A stretch of 64,000 nt of DNA, taken from positions 186,001 through 250,000 of the forward strand of contig NZ_JACJKA010000001.1 of the NCBI RefSeq assembly GCF_016900355.1. The letters run 5' to 3'. Both the position numbers and the translations under genes were made by a program. Shown here one piece after another: positions 17,185-25,922 of this stretch. The notes under the pieces are model-generated. The model did no database searches and was not told the origin of the DNA. It saw only the letters and a program-made list of their open reading frames with translations. Numbering within the stretch: the stretch's first letter is position 1; each line of letters opens with the position of its first letter. Source of the DNA: Bacteroides mediterraneensis. GTDB lineage: Bacteria; Bacteroidota; Bacteroidia; Bacteroidales; Bacteroidaceae.

Positions 17185-18292
17185 ATCCTTCCTTTCGTTC
17201 GGAAACTTCTCCGTTTTCCACCTCAAACAGTTTATAGTCTCCCTCAATCTTTTTCAGGATGCGGTCCAGGTGGTCACGGTTGGTGTCCGTAATGAAAATC
17301 TGTCCGAAATTGTCACCGGCCACCAGTTTCACTATCTGTTCCACCCGAAGAGCATCCAGCTTGTCGAAGATATCGTCCAGCAGAATCAATGGTGTGGTAC
17401 CGCTGCCCGTACGTTTCAAGAACTCGAATTGGGCCAGCTTGAGCGCAATCAGATACGTTTTGTTCTGCCCCTGCGACCCTTCCCGCTTCATGGGGAACTC
17501 ACCCAACTGCATAATCAGGTCGTCTTTGTGGATACCTTTCAGAGAAAATCCCATCACCCGGTCCCGCTGACGGTTTTCACGCAGCAGCGTCAGCAGGTCT
17601 CCCTCCGCCGCATGCGACTGATACGACAGTTTCACCTGCTCCCGGTTCTGGGAAATATAGGCATAATACGACTGGAAAATCGGAATAAACTCCTCGATGA
17701 ACTGGCGACGCTTGCGAAATACTACTTCCCCCGTAGAAGCCATCATTTCCTCCCACACGTTCATCAGCTCCTCATCGGGTTCCAGTTCCGCCTTGAGCAA
17801 TGTATTCCGTTGCAGCAGCGCCTTGTTGTAGCGAATCAACGCATCCAGATATTCCCGGTCGAACTGCGAAATCACCACGTCCATGAAACGTCTGCGCTCT
17901 TCGCTTCCCCCCGCAATGAGCAGCGTGTCGGCCGGAGAGACCATCACCAGCGGAATCAGTCCGATGTGATCCGACAAACGGGTATATTCCTTCTTGTTCC
18001 GCTTGAACTGTTTCTTCTGCCGGCGTTTCAATCCGCAATACACTTCCTCCGGATCACCTCCATCCGTTTCATAGAATCCCTGCAGCACGAAAAAGTCCTG
18101 TCCGTGCCGGATATTCTGTGAATCAATGGGATTGGTCGCACTCTTGCAGAAAGAAAGATAATACACGGCATCCATCAGGTTGGTTTTCCCCATCCCGTTC
18201 TTTCCGATAATGCAGTTCATCTTCCGCGAAAAACTCAACTCCGCCTGTTCCAGATTCTTATAATTTACAATTGAAATGCGTTTAAGCCACAT
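17171..18292 (-). CDS. recF: DNA replication and repair protein RecF
   Basis: The 373-residue protein is a RecF ATPase: Walker A GKNGMGKTNLMDAVYYL (about 30-46), the signature EGSQGQNKTYLIALKLAQ, and Walker B LILLDDIFDKLD. RecF binds gapped DNA and helps load RecA through RecOR. Its start (ATG at 18292) lies 23 bp below a -7 box (CAAATTTA on the + strand, 18315-18322). It forms an operon with the overlapping DUF721 gene and is divergent from the TPR gene. Confidence 0.96.
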   Translation of the reverse strand: MWLKRISIVNYKNLEQAELSFSRKMNCIIGKNGMGKTNLMDAVYYLSFCKSATNPIDSQNIRHGQDFFVLQGFYETDGGDPEEVYCGLKRRQKKQFKRNKKEYTRLSDHIGLIPLVMVSPADTLLIAGGSEERRRFMDVVISQFDREYLDALIRYNKALLQRNTLLKAELEPDEELMNVWEEMMASTGEVVFRKRRQFIEEFIPIFQSYYAYISQNREQVKLSYQSHAAEGDLLTLLRENRQRDRVMGFSLKGIHKDDLIMQLGEFPMKREGSQGQNKTYLIALKLAQFEFLKRTGSGTTPLILLDDIFDKLDALRVEQIVKLVAGDNFGQIFITDTNRDHLDRILKKIEGDYKLFEVENGEVSERKEGYEAE

Positions 18293-18385
18293 AAAACTCT
18301 TGTTATTTAGGATACAAATTTAACAATAAAAGCAAGACACATTAAAAAAACTGCCCGCAAATTTCATTTATAAGCATAAATAAAC

Positions 18386-18393
18386 TACTTTTG
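18386..18393 (+). promoter_or_regulatory. -7 promoter box of the TPR gene
   Basis: TACTTTTG matches TAnnTTTG and lies 47 bp before the ATG at 18440. The -33 element is weak (TTTC around 18363). Confidence 0.5.
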
Positions 18394-18439
18394 CTGTCCG
18401 AATAAGTGGATTTTGAAAATAATAAAAAACAAATATCAA

Positions 18440-19117
18440 ATGACTGAACAAAAACACACTCATGACCCATTGAATGTAGACGAAGCGCTCAGCACTTCCG
18501 AAGCATTTCTTCTCAAAAACAAGAATCTACTGTTAGGCGTAGTAATCGCCCTGGTTGTCATTGTCGGAGGTTACCTCGGATACAAACATTTCATTTCTGA
18601 GCCAAAAGAACAGAAGGCATCGGAAGCCATCTTCAAAGGAGAACAGTACTTTGGAGACGACAACTTTGAAATCGCCCTGAAAGGCGACAGCCTAGGTTAT
18701 GCAGGTTTCATCAAACTGGCAGACCAGTTCAGCGGTACAGATGCCGGCAACCTGGCTAACGCATACGCCGGACTTTGCTATGCACAGTTGGGCAAATACG
18801 AAGACGCTATCAAATACTTGGACAAATTCAGCGGAAACGACCTGCTGGTAGCACCAGCCGTAATGGGAGCACTGGGAAACTGCTATGCACAGGTAGGACA
18901 GCTTGACAAGGCCGTAGCTACATTGCTGAAAGCTGCCGAACATGCCAACAGCATGACTTTAAGCCCGATTTACCTGATTCAGGCCGGACAGATTCTGGAA
19001 AAGCAAGGCAAGAATGCAGAAGCCGTAGACGCTTACAAGCAGGTGAAGAACAAATACGGTAATTCTTACCAGGCTATGGATATCGACAAGTACATCGAAC
19101 GTGCTTCTCTGAAATAA
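18440..19117 (+). CDS. Tetratricopeptide-repeat membrane protein
   Basis: Starting from MTEQKHTHDPLN, the protein has 225 residues: a short polar N-terminus, one membrane segment (about 33-53, LLGVVIALVVIVGGYLGYK), then TPR-like repeats such as AYAGLCYAQLGKYEDAIKYL and AVMGALGNCYAQVGQLDKAV. The topology (cytoplasmic tail, single membrane anchor, extracytoplasmic TPRs) resembles YfgM-type proteins that act with periplasmic chaperones. Specific function is unknown. A nine-residue upstream extension in the same frame is unlikely. Confidence 0.82.
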   Translation: MTEQKHTHDPLNVDEALSTSEAFLLKNKNLLLGVVIALVVIVGGYLGYKHFISEPKEQKASEAIFKGEQYFGDDNFEIALKGDSLGYAGFIKLADQFSGTDAGNLANAYAGLCYAQLGKYEDAIKYLDKFSGNDLLVAPAVMGALGNCYAQVGQLDKAVATLLKAAEHANSMTLSPIYLIQAGQILEKQGKNAEAVDAYKQVKNKYGNSYQAMDIDKYIERASLK

Positions 19118-19165
19118 TTTCGACGAACATACTTCTATTATTATAAAAGAGTATCATCATTCAGG

Positions 19166-19230
19166 CCGGACCGAAAAACTCACAAGCATCTGCGGATGTA
19201 CTCCAGTTTTTCGGTCCGGTTCATTTTTTT
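19166..19230 (+). terminator. Strong terminator after the TPR gene
   Basis: A perfect 15-bp stem pairs CCGGACCGAAAAACT (19166-19180) with AGTTTTTCGGTCCGG (19205-19219), with a smaller hairpin in the loop, and is followed by TTCATTTTTTT. Confidence 0.88.
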
Positions 19231-19257
19231 ATGTATAACCCTTAACACACAACGAAT

Positions 19258-19752
19258 ATGGCAACAGCTTATCACAATCTTTCTGATTACGATTTTAATT
19301 CCGTACCCGACGCTTCACAAATGCGTTTCGGAATTGTAGTGTCTGAATGGAATCACAATATCACAGGTGCCCTGCTCGACGGCGCGGTCCGCACACTGAA
19401 AAAACACGGAGCCAAAGACGAAAACATCCTGGTTTATCCGGTGCCAGGCAGTTTTGAACTGACTTTCGGTTCTGCACAACTTATCAAAAGTGGAAAGGTA
19501 GATGCAGTCATCGCATTAGGCTGTGTGGTTCGTGGAGATACTCCCCATTTTGACTATGTATGCGCCGGTGCCACACAAGGCATTACTGAACTGAACGCAA
19601 CCACCGACACCCCAGTGATTTACGGTCTGATTACCACCAACAACATGCAACAGGCAGAAGATCGCGCGGGCGGCAAATTGGGAAATAAAGGTGACGAATG
19701 TGCAGTGACAGCGATAAAAATGATTGATTTTGTTTGCAAGTTAAAAAAATAA
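19258..19752 (+). CDS. ribH: 6,7-dimethyl-8-ribityllumazine synthase
   Basis: The 164-residue protein has the lumazine synthase motifs: [20 protein letters not shown] at the substrate site, [25 protein letters not shown] with the catalytic His, and [20 protein letters not shown]. It makes the riboflavin precursor from 5-amino-6-ribitylaminouracil and 3,4-dihydroxy-2-butanone phosphate and forms large capsid-like assemblies. It stands alone here, between a terminator and the tRNA operon, with no FMN riboswitch seen. The tRNA promoter overlaps its 3' end. Confidence 0.97.
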   Translation: MATAYHNLSDYDFNSVPDASQMRFGIVVSEWNHNITGALLDGAVRTLKKHGAKDENILVYPVPGSFELTFGSAQLIKSGKVDAVIALGCVVRGDTPHFDYVCAGATQGITELNATTDTPVIYGLITTNNMQQAEDRAGGKLGNKGDECAVTAIKMIDFVCKLKK

Positions 19753-19763
19753 TCGTACCTTTG
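19733..19763 (+). promoter_or_regulatory. Consensus promoter of the tRNA-Tyr/Gly operon
   Basis: TTTG (19733-19736), 19 nt, TACCTTTG (19756-19763) is a perfect match to the Bacteroidetes promoter. The -33 box lies inside the end of ribH. The leader before the first tRNA can form a hairpin from CAATTGAGAA and TTCTCAGTTG. Confidence 0.85.
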
Positions 19764-19803
19764 CAACGCAATTGAGAAAAGCACTAAATTCTCAGTTGCG
19801 GAC

Positions 19804-19889
19804 GGGCAAATACCAGAGTGGCCAAATGGGGCAGACTGTAAATCTGCTGGCTTACGCCTTCGGTGGTTCGAATCCATCTTTGCCCACCA
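19804..19889 (+). tRNA. tRNA-Tyr (GTA), copy 1
   Basis: The acceptor stem GGGCAAA pairs with TTTGCCC. The anticodon loop CTGTAAA carries GTA, and there is a long class II variable arm and a normal T-arm (GGTTCGAATCC). CCA is encoded at 19887-19889. Confidence 0.97.
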
Positions 19890-19894
19890 AATTT

Positions 19895-19967
19895 GCGGAA
19901 GTAGCTCAGTTGATAGAGCATTAGCCTTCCAAGCTGAGGGTCGCGGGTTTGAGTCCCGTCTTCCGCT
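19895..19967 (+). tRNA. tRNA-Gly (TCC), copy 1
   Basis: The acceptor GCGGAAG pairs with CTTCCGC. The anticodon loop CTTCCAA carries TCC. The discriminator base is T and CCA is not encoded. It lies 5 bp after tRNA-Tyr. Confidence 0.96.
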
Positions 19968-19988
19968 CTTTTTTGAAATTCTTCTATC

Positions 19989-20071
19989 GGGCAAATACCA
20001 GAGTGGCCAAATGGGGCAGACTGTAAATCTGCTGGCTTACGCCTTCGGTGGTTCGAATCCATCTTTGCCCA
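19989..20071 (+). tRNA. tRNA-Tyr (GTA), copy 2
   Basis: The mature sequence is identical to copy 1, but the bases after the discriminator are CCG instead of CCA, so the tail must be added by the CCA-adding enzyme. It begins 185 bp after copy 1. Confidence 0.96.
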
Positions 20072-20081
20072 CCGCAAATTT

Positions 20082-20154
20082 GCGGAAGTAGCTCAGTTGA
20101 TAGAGCATTAGCCTTCCAAGCTGAGGGTCGCGGGTTTGAGTCCCGTCTTCCGCT
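20082..20154 (+). tRNA. tRNA-Gly (TCC), copy 2
   Basis: Identical to copy 1 and 187 bp away, it completes the tandem duplication of the Tyr-Gly unit. A Rho-independent terminator follows directly. Confidence 0.96.
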
Positions 20155-20161
20155 CTCCGAG

Positions 20162-20192
20162 AGATTGTCTTTCAAAAAGACAATCTTTTTTT
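20162..20192 (+). terminator. Terminator of the tRNA-Tyr/Gly operon
   Basis: The perfect 11-bp stem AGATTGTCTTT / AAAGACAATCT with a 3-nt loop is followed by seven T's. Confidence 0.92.
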
Positions 20193-20209
20193 ATATCCCT
20201 ATCTCTACA

Positions 20210-20256
20210 CTACACAAAATGGCTGAAAAGCAGCTTTCGCCCACTTTCCAGCCATT
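20210..20256 (-). terminator. Terminator of the sulfatase gene
   Basis: AATGGCTGAAAAG (20218-20230) pairs with CTTTCCAGCCATT (20244-20256) with one mismatch. Read on the minus strand it is followed by TTTTGTG. It lies 30 bp after the sulfatase stop. Confidence 0.65.
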
Positions 20257-20285
20257 CTTATTCTTCGCGATACAAACGAAAACGT

Positions 20286-21827
20286 TTATTGGACACCCTT
20301 TCTGACTCTTCTCAGGATATCCTGCATCTTAAACACCACCTCCGGATATTCAACGGCCACATTCTGCTGCTCGTGGGCATCATCCACCAGTTTATACAAC
20401 TGAGGCGCTGTATTGTTGCCCGATTCAATTTCCGGCACCCAAGGTACTCCCACAGGTCCGTCGCTTGGCTCAATGTATTTCCAGTCCTTCGTGCGTACCG
20501 ACAAGGTGTGGTTGTACGATTGTTCCACCACCCATTCTCTGCCCTTCATGTCCTTTCCCAGCAAGGTATTCAGGTAATCGCCGCTGTCCGGTGCACTTCC
20601 CTTGGGAAGCACAGCCCCCACGAGTTGTCCCAACGACTTCATGATATCAATCTGCGAAACCAATGCGTCGGATGTGCCCGCTTTCCGGATTTCGGCAGGC
20701 CATGACACGATGAACGGAATTCGGGTTCCCCCTTCAAACGCACTGTACTTATTCCCTCTCAGCCCGCCGGTAGGTGAATGACCGTTCAAGCGTTCAGCCG
20801 CCTGATCGTCATAGCCGTCGTCGCACACCGGACCGTTGTCACTGGTCAGGATAATCAGCGTATTCTCACGCAGGTGCAGCTCTTCCAGGCAAGCCAACAA
20901 CTGTCCCACGCTCCAATCGAACTGCGCAATGGCATCCCCTCTCAGGCCCATCACATTCTTTCCCCTGAACCGCTCGTGCGGGAAACGCGGCACATGCACG
21001 TCGTTCGTGGCAAAATACATGAAAAAAGGTTCCTGGCTGTGCTGACGGATAAAGCCAATGGCATGCGCTGTGATGGAATCGGCGATATTCTCGTCCTTCC
21101 ACAAGGCCTTTCCCCCTCCTTTCATATATCCGATACGCCCAATCCCATTGACAATAGCCTGATTATGCTCATGGGTCGACCGCAAATTATACAGCAGCTC
21201 CGGATGTTCTTTTCCTAAAGGCTCCCCCGGAAAAGGCTTCTTGTAACTTACCTCTATCGGATGGGCCGGGTCGTAATTCGCCACCTTCCCGTTTTCGATG
21301 AACACGCAAGGCACGCGATCGGCCGTAGCCGCCATGATATACGAATAATCAAAGCCCAAGTCGCCCGGATGCGTAGGAAGCGGTGCGTTCCAGTCCTGCT
21401 CGCCGGTCTCACTTCCCAAGCCTAAATGCCACTTGCCGATGACGGAAGTCACGTACCCTGAATTTTTAAACACATCCGCCAGCGTATAACGCCCCGGATC
21501 GATAATCATGCCGGCATTTCCTGCTGCCACATCAGTACCCGGTTTCCGCCAGGCATATTCTCCTGTGAGCAGAGAATACCGCGACGGAGTACTCGTGGAT
21601 GCCACCGCATAGGCATTCGTGAACTGAATACCGTGCTGAGCCAGACTGTTCACGGCCGGTGTATGGATGTTCTTGGCCCGATAGCACTCCAGATCTCCAT
21701 AGCCGAGATCATCCGCACAGATAATAATCACATTGGGACGGGAAAGACCGTCACTGTCTGCCGCCTTCAGATGAGCCGGAGCCAGCAAAGGCAGACATGC
21801 ACTTGCATACAAAAACTTTTCTTTCAT
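20286..21827 (-). CDS. Sulfatase (S1 family, Ser-type formylglycine site)
   Basis: From MKEKFLYASACLPLLAPA the protein has 513 residues with a signal peptide, so it is exported. The metal-binding motif NVIIICADDLGYGD opens the mature domain. The formylglycine motif is STPSRYSLLTGEYAWR (about residue 78), where Ser would be converted to formylglycine by an anSME enzyme. Further marks are VIGKWHLG and TSDNGP. It removes sulfate esters, probably from host or dietary glycans or related compounds. No SusC/D or other glycan genes are nearby, so the substrate cannot be guessed from context. Confidence 0.93.
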   Translation of the reverse strand: MKEKFLYASACLPLLAPAHLKAADSDGLSRPNVIIICADDLGYGDLECYRAKNIHTPAVNSLAQHGIQFTNAYAVASTSTPSRYSLLTGEYAWRKPGTDVAAGNAGMIIDPGRYTLADVFKNSGYVTSVIGKWHLGLGSETGEQDWNAPLPTHPGDLGFDYSYIMAATADRVPCVFIENGKVANYDPAHPIEVSYKKPFPGEPLGKEHPELLYNLRSTHEHNQAIVNGIGRIGYMKGGGKALWKDENIADSITAHAIGFIRQHSQEPFFMYFATNDVHVPRFPHERFRGKNVMGLRGDAIAQFDWSVGQLLACLEELHLRENTLIILTSDNGPVCDDGYDDQAAERLNGHSPTGGLRGNKYSAFEGGTRIPFIVSWPAEIRKAGTSDALVSQIDIMKSLGQLVGAVLPKGSAPDSGDYLNTLLGKDMKGREWVVEQSYNHTLSVRTKDWKYIEPSDGPVGVPWVPEIESGNNTAPQLYKLVDDAHEQQNVAVEYPEVVFKMQDILRRVRKGVQ

Positions 21828-21916
21828 GGTTTCCTTAAAAAAGATGCAAAGCCGTAGGAGAGAAATCTCTGAAACGACTTTGCATCCGAATCTATTCAAA
21901 ATCTATTTCAAAAGCC

Positions 21917-23008
21917 TCAGGAGTTCTTACGGAAGGGCGGTTTCACTACCTGTGCCTTCAGCTTCCGCCCCCGGTTATCCAGGTAAATTTCCGTACCTGG
22001 TTTGGCGTATTCAATCTTGACATATCCCATGCCGATACCGATTTTCCGTGTCGGCGACATGGTACCTGAAGTCACGTGTCCAATGGTCTCGCCGGCTTCA
22101 TTCAGCAAGGCATATCCATGACGAGGAATGCCACGGTCAATCATCTCAAAGCCTACCAGTTTCCGGCTCACGCCTTCTGCTTTCTGCTTTTCCAATGCGG
22201 CACGGTTCGTGAAGTTCTTACCCTCCACAAACTTCGTAATCCATCCCAGTCCGGCTTCCAGCGGAGAAGTCTCGTCGGTAATATCATTTCCATACAGGCA
22301 GAAGCCCATTTCCAGACGCAAAGTATCACGGGCCCCCAGACCAATCGGTTTGATACCGAATTCTTTTCCGGCCTCGAAGATGGCATCCCATATTTTCATG
22401 GCTACTTCCGGATAGAAGTACAATTCAAAACCTCCGGCGCCGGTGTATCCCGTATTCGAAATAATCACATTCGGCACTCCGGCAAACTCACCCACCTTGA
22501 ATGTATAATAAGGAATCGACTTCAGGTCCACCGGAGTCAGTTTCTGAAGGGTGTCACACGCCTTAGGTCCTTGTATGGCCAGCTGTGCGATACGGTCGGA
22601 CGAATTTTCCAGCTCTGCCCCCACCTTGTTGTGAGACACGCACCAGTTCCAGTCTTTTTCAATATTGGCCGCATTGACCACCAGCATGTATTTCTCAGGT
22701 TCATACGCATACACCAGCAAATCGTCAACAATTCCTCCCGTTTCATTGGGGAAGCAAGTGTACTGCACCTTGCCCGGAGTAAGCACCGCCGCGTTGTTGG
22801 AAGTCACTTCCTGAATGAATTCCAGGGCATGAGGCCCTTTCACCCAGAATTCTCCCATGTGCGACACATCAAATACCCCCACTGACTGGCAAACCGTCAT
22901 GTGTTCATCAATGATTCCAGAGTATTCAATCGGCATGTTATAACCCGCAAATTCATGCATTTTGGCACCGAGTGCAATATGTTTCTCGGTAAATGGAGTT
23001 GTTTTCAT
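21917..23008 (-). CDS. gcvT: Glycine cleavage system aminomethyltransferase (T protein)
   Basis: The 363-residue protein starting [17 protein letters not shown] has the expected T-protein length. Marks include [24 protein letters not shown], the folate-binding region, [17 protein letters not shown] and the C-terminal [20 protein letters not shown]. It moves the aminomethyl carbon of glycine to THF. The other glycine-cleavage genes are not in this window. It lies 70 bp downstream of pepT on the same strand. Confidence 0.96.
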   Translation of the reverse strand: MKTTPFTEKHIALGAKMHEFAGYNMPIEYSGIIDEHMTVCQSVGVFDVSHMGEFWVKGPHALEFIQEVTSNNAAVLTPGKVQYTCFPNETGGIVDDLLVYAYEPEKYMLVVNAANIEKDWNWCVSHNKVGAELENSSDRIAQLAIQGPKACDTLQKLTPVDLKSIPYYTFKVGEFAGVPNVIISNTGYTGAGGFELYFYPEVAMKIWDAIFEAGKEFGIKPIGLGARDTLRLEMGFCLYGNDITDETSPLEAGLGWITKFVEGKNFTNRAALEKQKAEGVSRKLVGFEMIDRGIPRHGYALLNEAGETIGHVTSGTMSPTRKIGIGMGYVKIEYAKPGTEIYLDNRGRKLKAQVVKPPFRKNS

Positions 23009-23078
23009 AAGGTATATTTTAAGGTTGATGTACAAAGTTGCAGACCTGCCGAAACAAGTCTGCAACTTTCATAATGAT

Positions 23079-24308
23079 TTAACGATATCTTTTGGCTGTC
23101 AGCTCGGCAATCTTCACGACCACCATCATAGCCTTCTCGATAGACTGGATAGGCACGAACTCATAACGTCCGTGGAAGTTCAGCCCGCCGGCAAAGATAT
23201 TCGGACAAGGAAGTCCCTTGAACGAAAGCTGTGCCCCGTCTGTACCGCCGCGGATGGCTCTCACCTTCGGAGTGACGCCGGCTTCCTGCATGGCCGCAAA
23301 GGCGATGTCGATGATATGCATCAACGGCTCTACCTGCTGACGCATGTTATAATACTGGTCTTTCAGTTCCACACTCACCGTACCCTCTCCGTATTTCTGG
23401 TTCAGCTGGGCCGCATAGTCCAGCAAAGCCTGCTTGCGTGCTTCAAACTTCTCCCGGTCATGGTCACGCACAATGTAAGACAACACCGTCTTTTCCACTT
23501 CTCCTTCCATACCAATCAGGTGATAGAAGCCTTCGTATCCTTCGGTGGTACCCGGAGTCTCATTGGCAGGAAGCAAGGAAGCATATTCCGTGGCCACCAG
23601 CAAAGAATTGATCATTTTGTTCTTGGCATATCCCGGATGCACGTTGCGTCCTTTCACGACCACCTTGGCTGCTGCGGCATTGAAGTTCTCGAACTCCAGT
23701 TCCCCTACTTCACCGCCGTCCATCGTGTAGGCCCATTTCGCACCAAATTTCTCCACATCAAACTTGTGGGCTCCCAAGCCGATTTCTTCATCCGGATTAA
23801 AGCCCACGCGGATATCTCCGTGCTCGATTTCCGGATGAGCCTTCAGGTAAGCCACTGCCCCTACGATTTCTGCAATACCTGCCTTATCATCGGCGCCTAA
23901 CAAGGTATGACCGTCGGTCACAATCAAATCCTCGCCTACATGGTCCAGCAGTTCCGGGAAATTCTTGGGCGACAGAATGATATGCTCCTCCGCACACAAT
24001 GGGATGTCCTTTCCGTCGTATTTCTCCACGATACGCGGCTTCACATTCTCTCCGCTCATGTCGGGACTGGTATCCATGTGGGCAATAAAACCGATGACCG
24101 GCACCTCATGGTCCACGTTCGAAGGAAGCGTGGCAAACAGATACCCGTTTTCATCCAGCGAAATATCTTTCAAGCCCAGTTTTTCCAGTTCCTCCTTCAG
24201 ATAACGGGCAAACACCATCTGTTTCGCCGTACTTGGCGTTACTCCGGTCGATTCGTCCGACTGTGTATCAAAAGTCACATACTTCAAAAAGCGTTCAATT
24301 ACTGTCAT
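23079..24308 (-). CDS. pepT: Peptidase T (tripeptide aminopeptidase)
   Basis: The 409-residue product starting [20 protein letters not shown] carries the M20B motifs [14 protein letters not shown] (zinc His and catalytic Asp), [13 protein letters not shown] (bridging Asp), [14 protein letters not shown] (catalytic and metal-binding Glu) and the C-terminal [15 protein letters not shown] with the last zinc His. It removes the N-terminal residue from tripeptides in the cytoplasm. The upstream extension to 24386 has no family support. A -7 box (CAAAAATA on the + strand, 24351-24358) precedes it. Confidence 0.96.
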   Translation of the reverse strand: MTVIERFLKYVTFDTQSDESTGVTPSTAKQMVFARYLKEELEKLGLKDISLDENGYLFATLPSNVDHEVPVIGFIAHMDTSPDMSGENVKPRIVEKYDGKDIPLCAEEHIILSPKNFPELLDHVGEDLIVTDGHTLLGADDKAGIAEIVGAVAYLKAHPEIEHGDIRVGFNPDEEIGLGAHKFDVEKFGAKWAYTMDGGEVGELEFENFNAAAAKVVVKGRNVHPGYAKNKMINSLLVATEYASLLPANETPGTTEGYEGFYHLIGMEGEVEKTVLSYIVRDHDREKFEARKQALLDYAAQLNQKYGEGTVSVELKDQYYNMRQQVEPLMHIIDIAFAAMQEAGVTPKVRAIRGGTDGAQLSFKGLPCPNIFAGGLNFHGRYEFVPIQSIEKAMMVVVKIAELTAKRYR

Positions 24309-24510
24309 ATCAATTTTACTGTTTACGTTTTCTTGTTTGACGTAAAAGTACAAAAATACCCTGAGAATGACCAAACGACTTACCATTTTTTATTAGAACA
24401 CAAGAATGATTTACTTTGAAGCTCAAAAATGCTATCACTTTTAAGTTAAAAAAGAGAGGGCAATCCATAATCTCTTAAAACAATACCAAAAAGATTCAGG
24501 CCTTTTTTTG

Positions 24511-24518
24511 TAATTTTG
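24511..24518 (+). promoter_or_regulatory. -7 box only 4 bp from the start codon of the outer-membrane barrel gene
   Basis: TAATTTTG matches TAnnTTTG but ends 4 bp before the ATG at 24523. If it is used, the mRNA would start at or next to the start codon. No TTTG lies at a proper distance upstream. Confidence 0.4.
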
Positions 24519-24522
24519 CCGC

Positions 24523-25719
24523 ATGAAAAAATACTTACTGATCTGCATTTACTTCCTGTTTGCTATAATGGGGAATGCACAAGAGTCTTTGCAAGATACC
24601 GTGGCCGCCAAACCGCTGACCGCCAAAGAGCTCAAGAAAAAGAAGAAAGCCGAACGTAACTTTCACTATAATATATTGGGAGGGCCCAGCTATACCCCTG
24701 ACTTCGGACTGTTAGTGGGCGGAAGTGCCCTGATGACATTCCGGATGAACCCGAAAGACACCACCATGCGGCGTTCGGTCATACCGGCCGCTCTGGCTTT
24801 TATGTTCAACGGGGGATTGAATCTGGTGGTCAAACCTCAACTTTTCTTCCAGAACGACCGTTTCCGTATCTTCGGACAGTTCTCGTTTAAAAACACCCGT
24901 GAAAATTTCTATGGCGTGGGCTACAGCACCAACAAGAATTATGTACGAAGCGACTCTACCAGCCAGTACCGCTACAGCGGCATCCAGATTAATCCTTGGT
25001 TCCTGTTCCGGCTGGGCGAAAGCAACTTCTTTGCCGGCCCGCAGATTGACATCACCTACGACCACATCATGGATCCTGCCAAATACCTGGTGGAACAACC
25101 CGACTACAAACGGGCAGGAGGTACTGCCGATGGCTACAAAGACTTTAGTTCGGGTATCGGCTTCCTGCTGACCTATGATACGCGTGATGTACCGGCCAAC
25201 CCGTACAAAGGACTGTATTTCGACCTGCGGGGACTGATGTACGAAAAGTTCCTGGGAAGCAATACCAGCTTCTACCGTCTGGAACTGGACTACCGGCAAT
25301 ACAAGCTGGTGGGAAAGCGGAAAGTGCTGGCCTGGACCGTGCAGAGCAAACATTCCTTCGGACACAACCTGCCCCTGAACAAATACGTATTGAGCGGCAC
25401 ACCCTTCGACCTGCGAGGCTACTACATGGGACAATACCGTGACAAGTCGTCGCACGTGGCACTGGCTGAATACCGCCAAATGTTCAACACCGACCAAAGC
25501 AACTGGATCAAGAAGGTCATCAACCGATTGGGCTTCGTAGCCTGGGGCGGATGTGGCTTCATGGGCCCGACACCCGGAAAGATTGAAGGGGTACTTCCGA
25601 ATGCCGGACTGGGCCTCCGCATCGAGGTACAGCCACGTATGAACGTACGTCTGGATTTAGGACGTGACTTCACCAACCGTCAGAACCTGTTTTATTTCAA
25701 CATGACCGAGGCGTTCTGA
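24523..25719 (+). CDS. BamA/TamA-like outer-membrane beta-barrel protein
   Basis: The 398-residue protein has a signal peptide (MKKYLLICIYFLFAIMGNAQ) and then mostly alternating beta strands. It matches the barrel half of the Omp85/surface-antigen family: ILGGPSYTPDFGLLVGG at the first strand, LLTYDTRDVPANPYKGLYFD, SGTPFDLRGYYMGQYRDKS containing the lid-lock region, and a terminal Phe for recognition by the BAM complex. No POTRA domains precede it, so it is a barrel-only member and probably not BamA itself. Function is unknown. Confidence 0.85.
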   Translation: MKKYLLICIYFLFAIMGNAQESLQDTVAAKPLTAKELKKKKKAERNFHYNILGGPSYTPDFGLLVGGSALMTFRMNPKDTTMRRSVIPAALAFMFNGGLNLVVKPQLFFQNDRFRIFGQFSFKNTRENFYGVGYSTNKNYVRSDSTSQYRYSGIQINPWFLFRLGESNFFAGPQIDITYDHIMDPAKYLVEQPDYKRAGGTADGYKDFSSGIGFLLTYDTRDVPANPYKGLYFDLRGLMYEKFLGSNTSFYRLELDYRQYKLVGKRKVLAWTVQSKHSFGHNLPLNKYVLSGTPFDLRGYYMGQYRDKSSHVALAEYRQMFNTDQSNWIKKVINRLGFVAWGGCGFMGPTPGKIEGVLPNAGLGLRIEVQPRMNVRLDLGRDFTNRQNLFYFNMTEAF

Positions 25720-25767
25720 AAAACGCCCCGGCAAATTCTCCCTTGTATATCAGCACTTTTTCTGTCC

Positions 25768-25880
25768 CTCACTATGGAATATAAAAACCACACTGTAAAA
25801 TACATATTCCGCAGTGTGGGATACCTATTTCACAGTGTGGTACAGAGAATTCTCCGATACATTTTCCGGTATATACCGGG
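25768..25880. repeat. About 21-bp-period array of CAC-AGT-GTG type units plus two perfect palindromes
   Basis: Four related units are centred near 25772 (CACTATGG, degenerate), 25793 (CACACTGT), 25815 (CGCAGTGTGG) and 25835 (CACAGTGTGG), with spacings of 21, 22 and 20 bp. TAC-rich linkers (ATACATATTCC, ATACCTATTTC) also repeat. Two exact palindromes follow: GAGAATTCTC (25845-25854) and CCGGTATATACCGG (25866-25879). The array lies between two convergent genes. Confidence 0.75.
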
Positions 25881-25922
25881 GAGTTCCCAATTTATCTTGC
25901 TCGCAGCCTCCGAAACGGTTTG

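Noticed and set aside
19117-19257. FMN riboswitch before ribH
   Set aside because: The region holds the terminator of the previous gene, and none of the conserved RFN element is visible.
20286-21827. Polysaccharide utilisation locus around the sulfatase
   Set aside because: No SusC/SusD pair, glycoside hydrolase or hybrid regulator occurs on either side.
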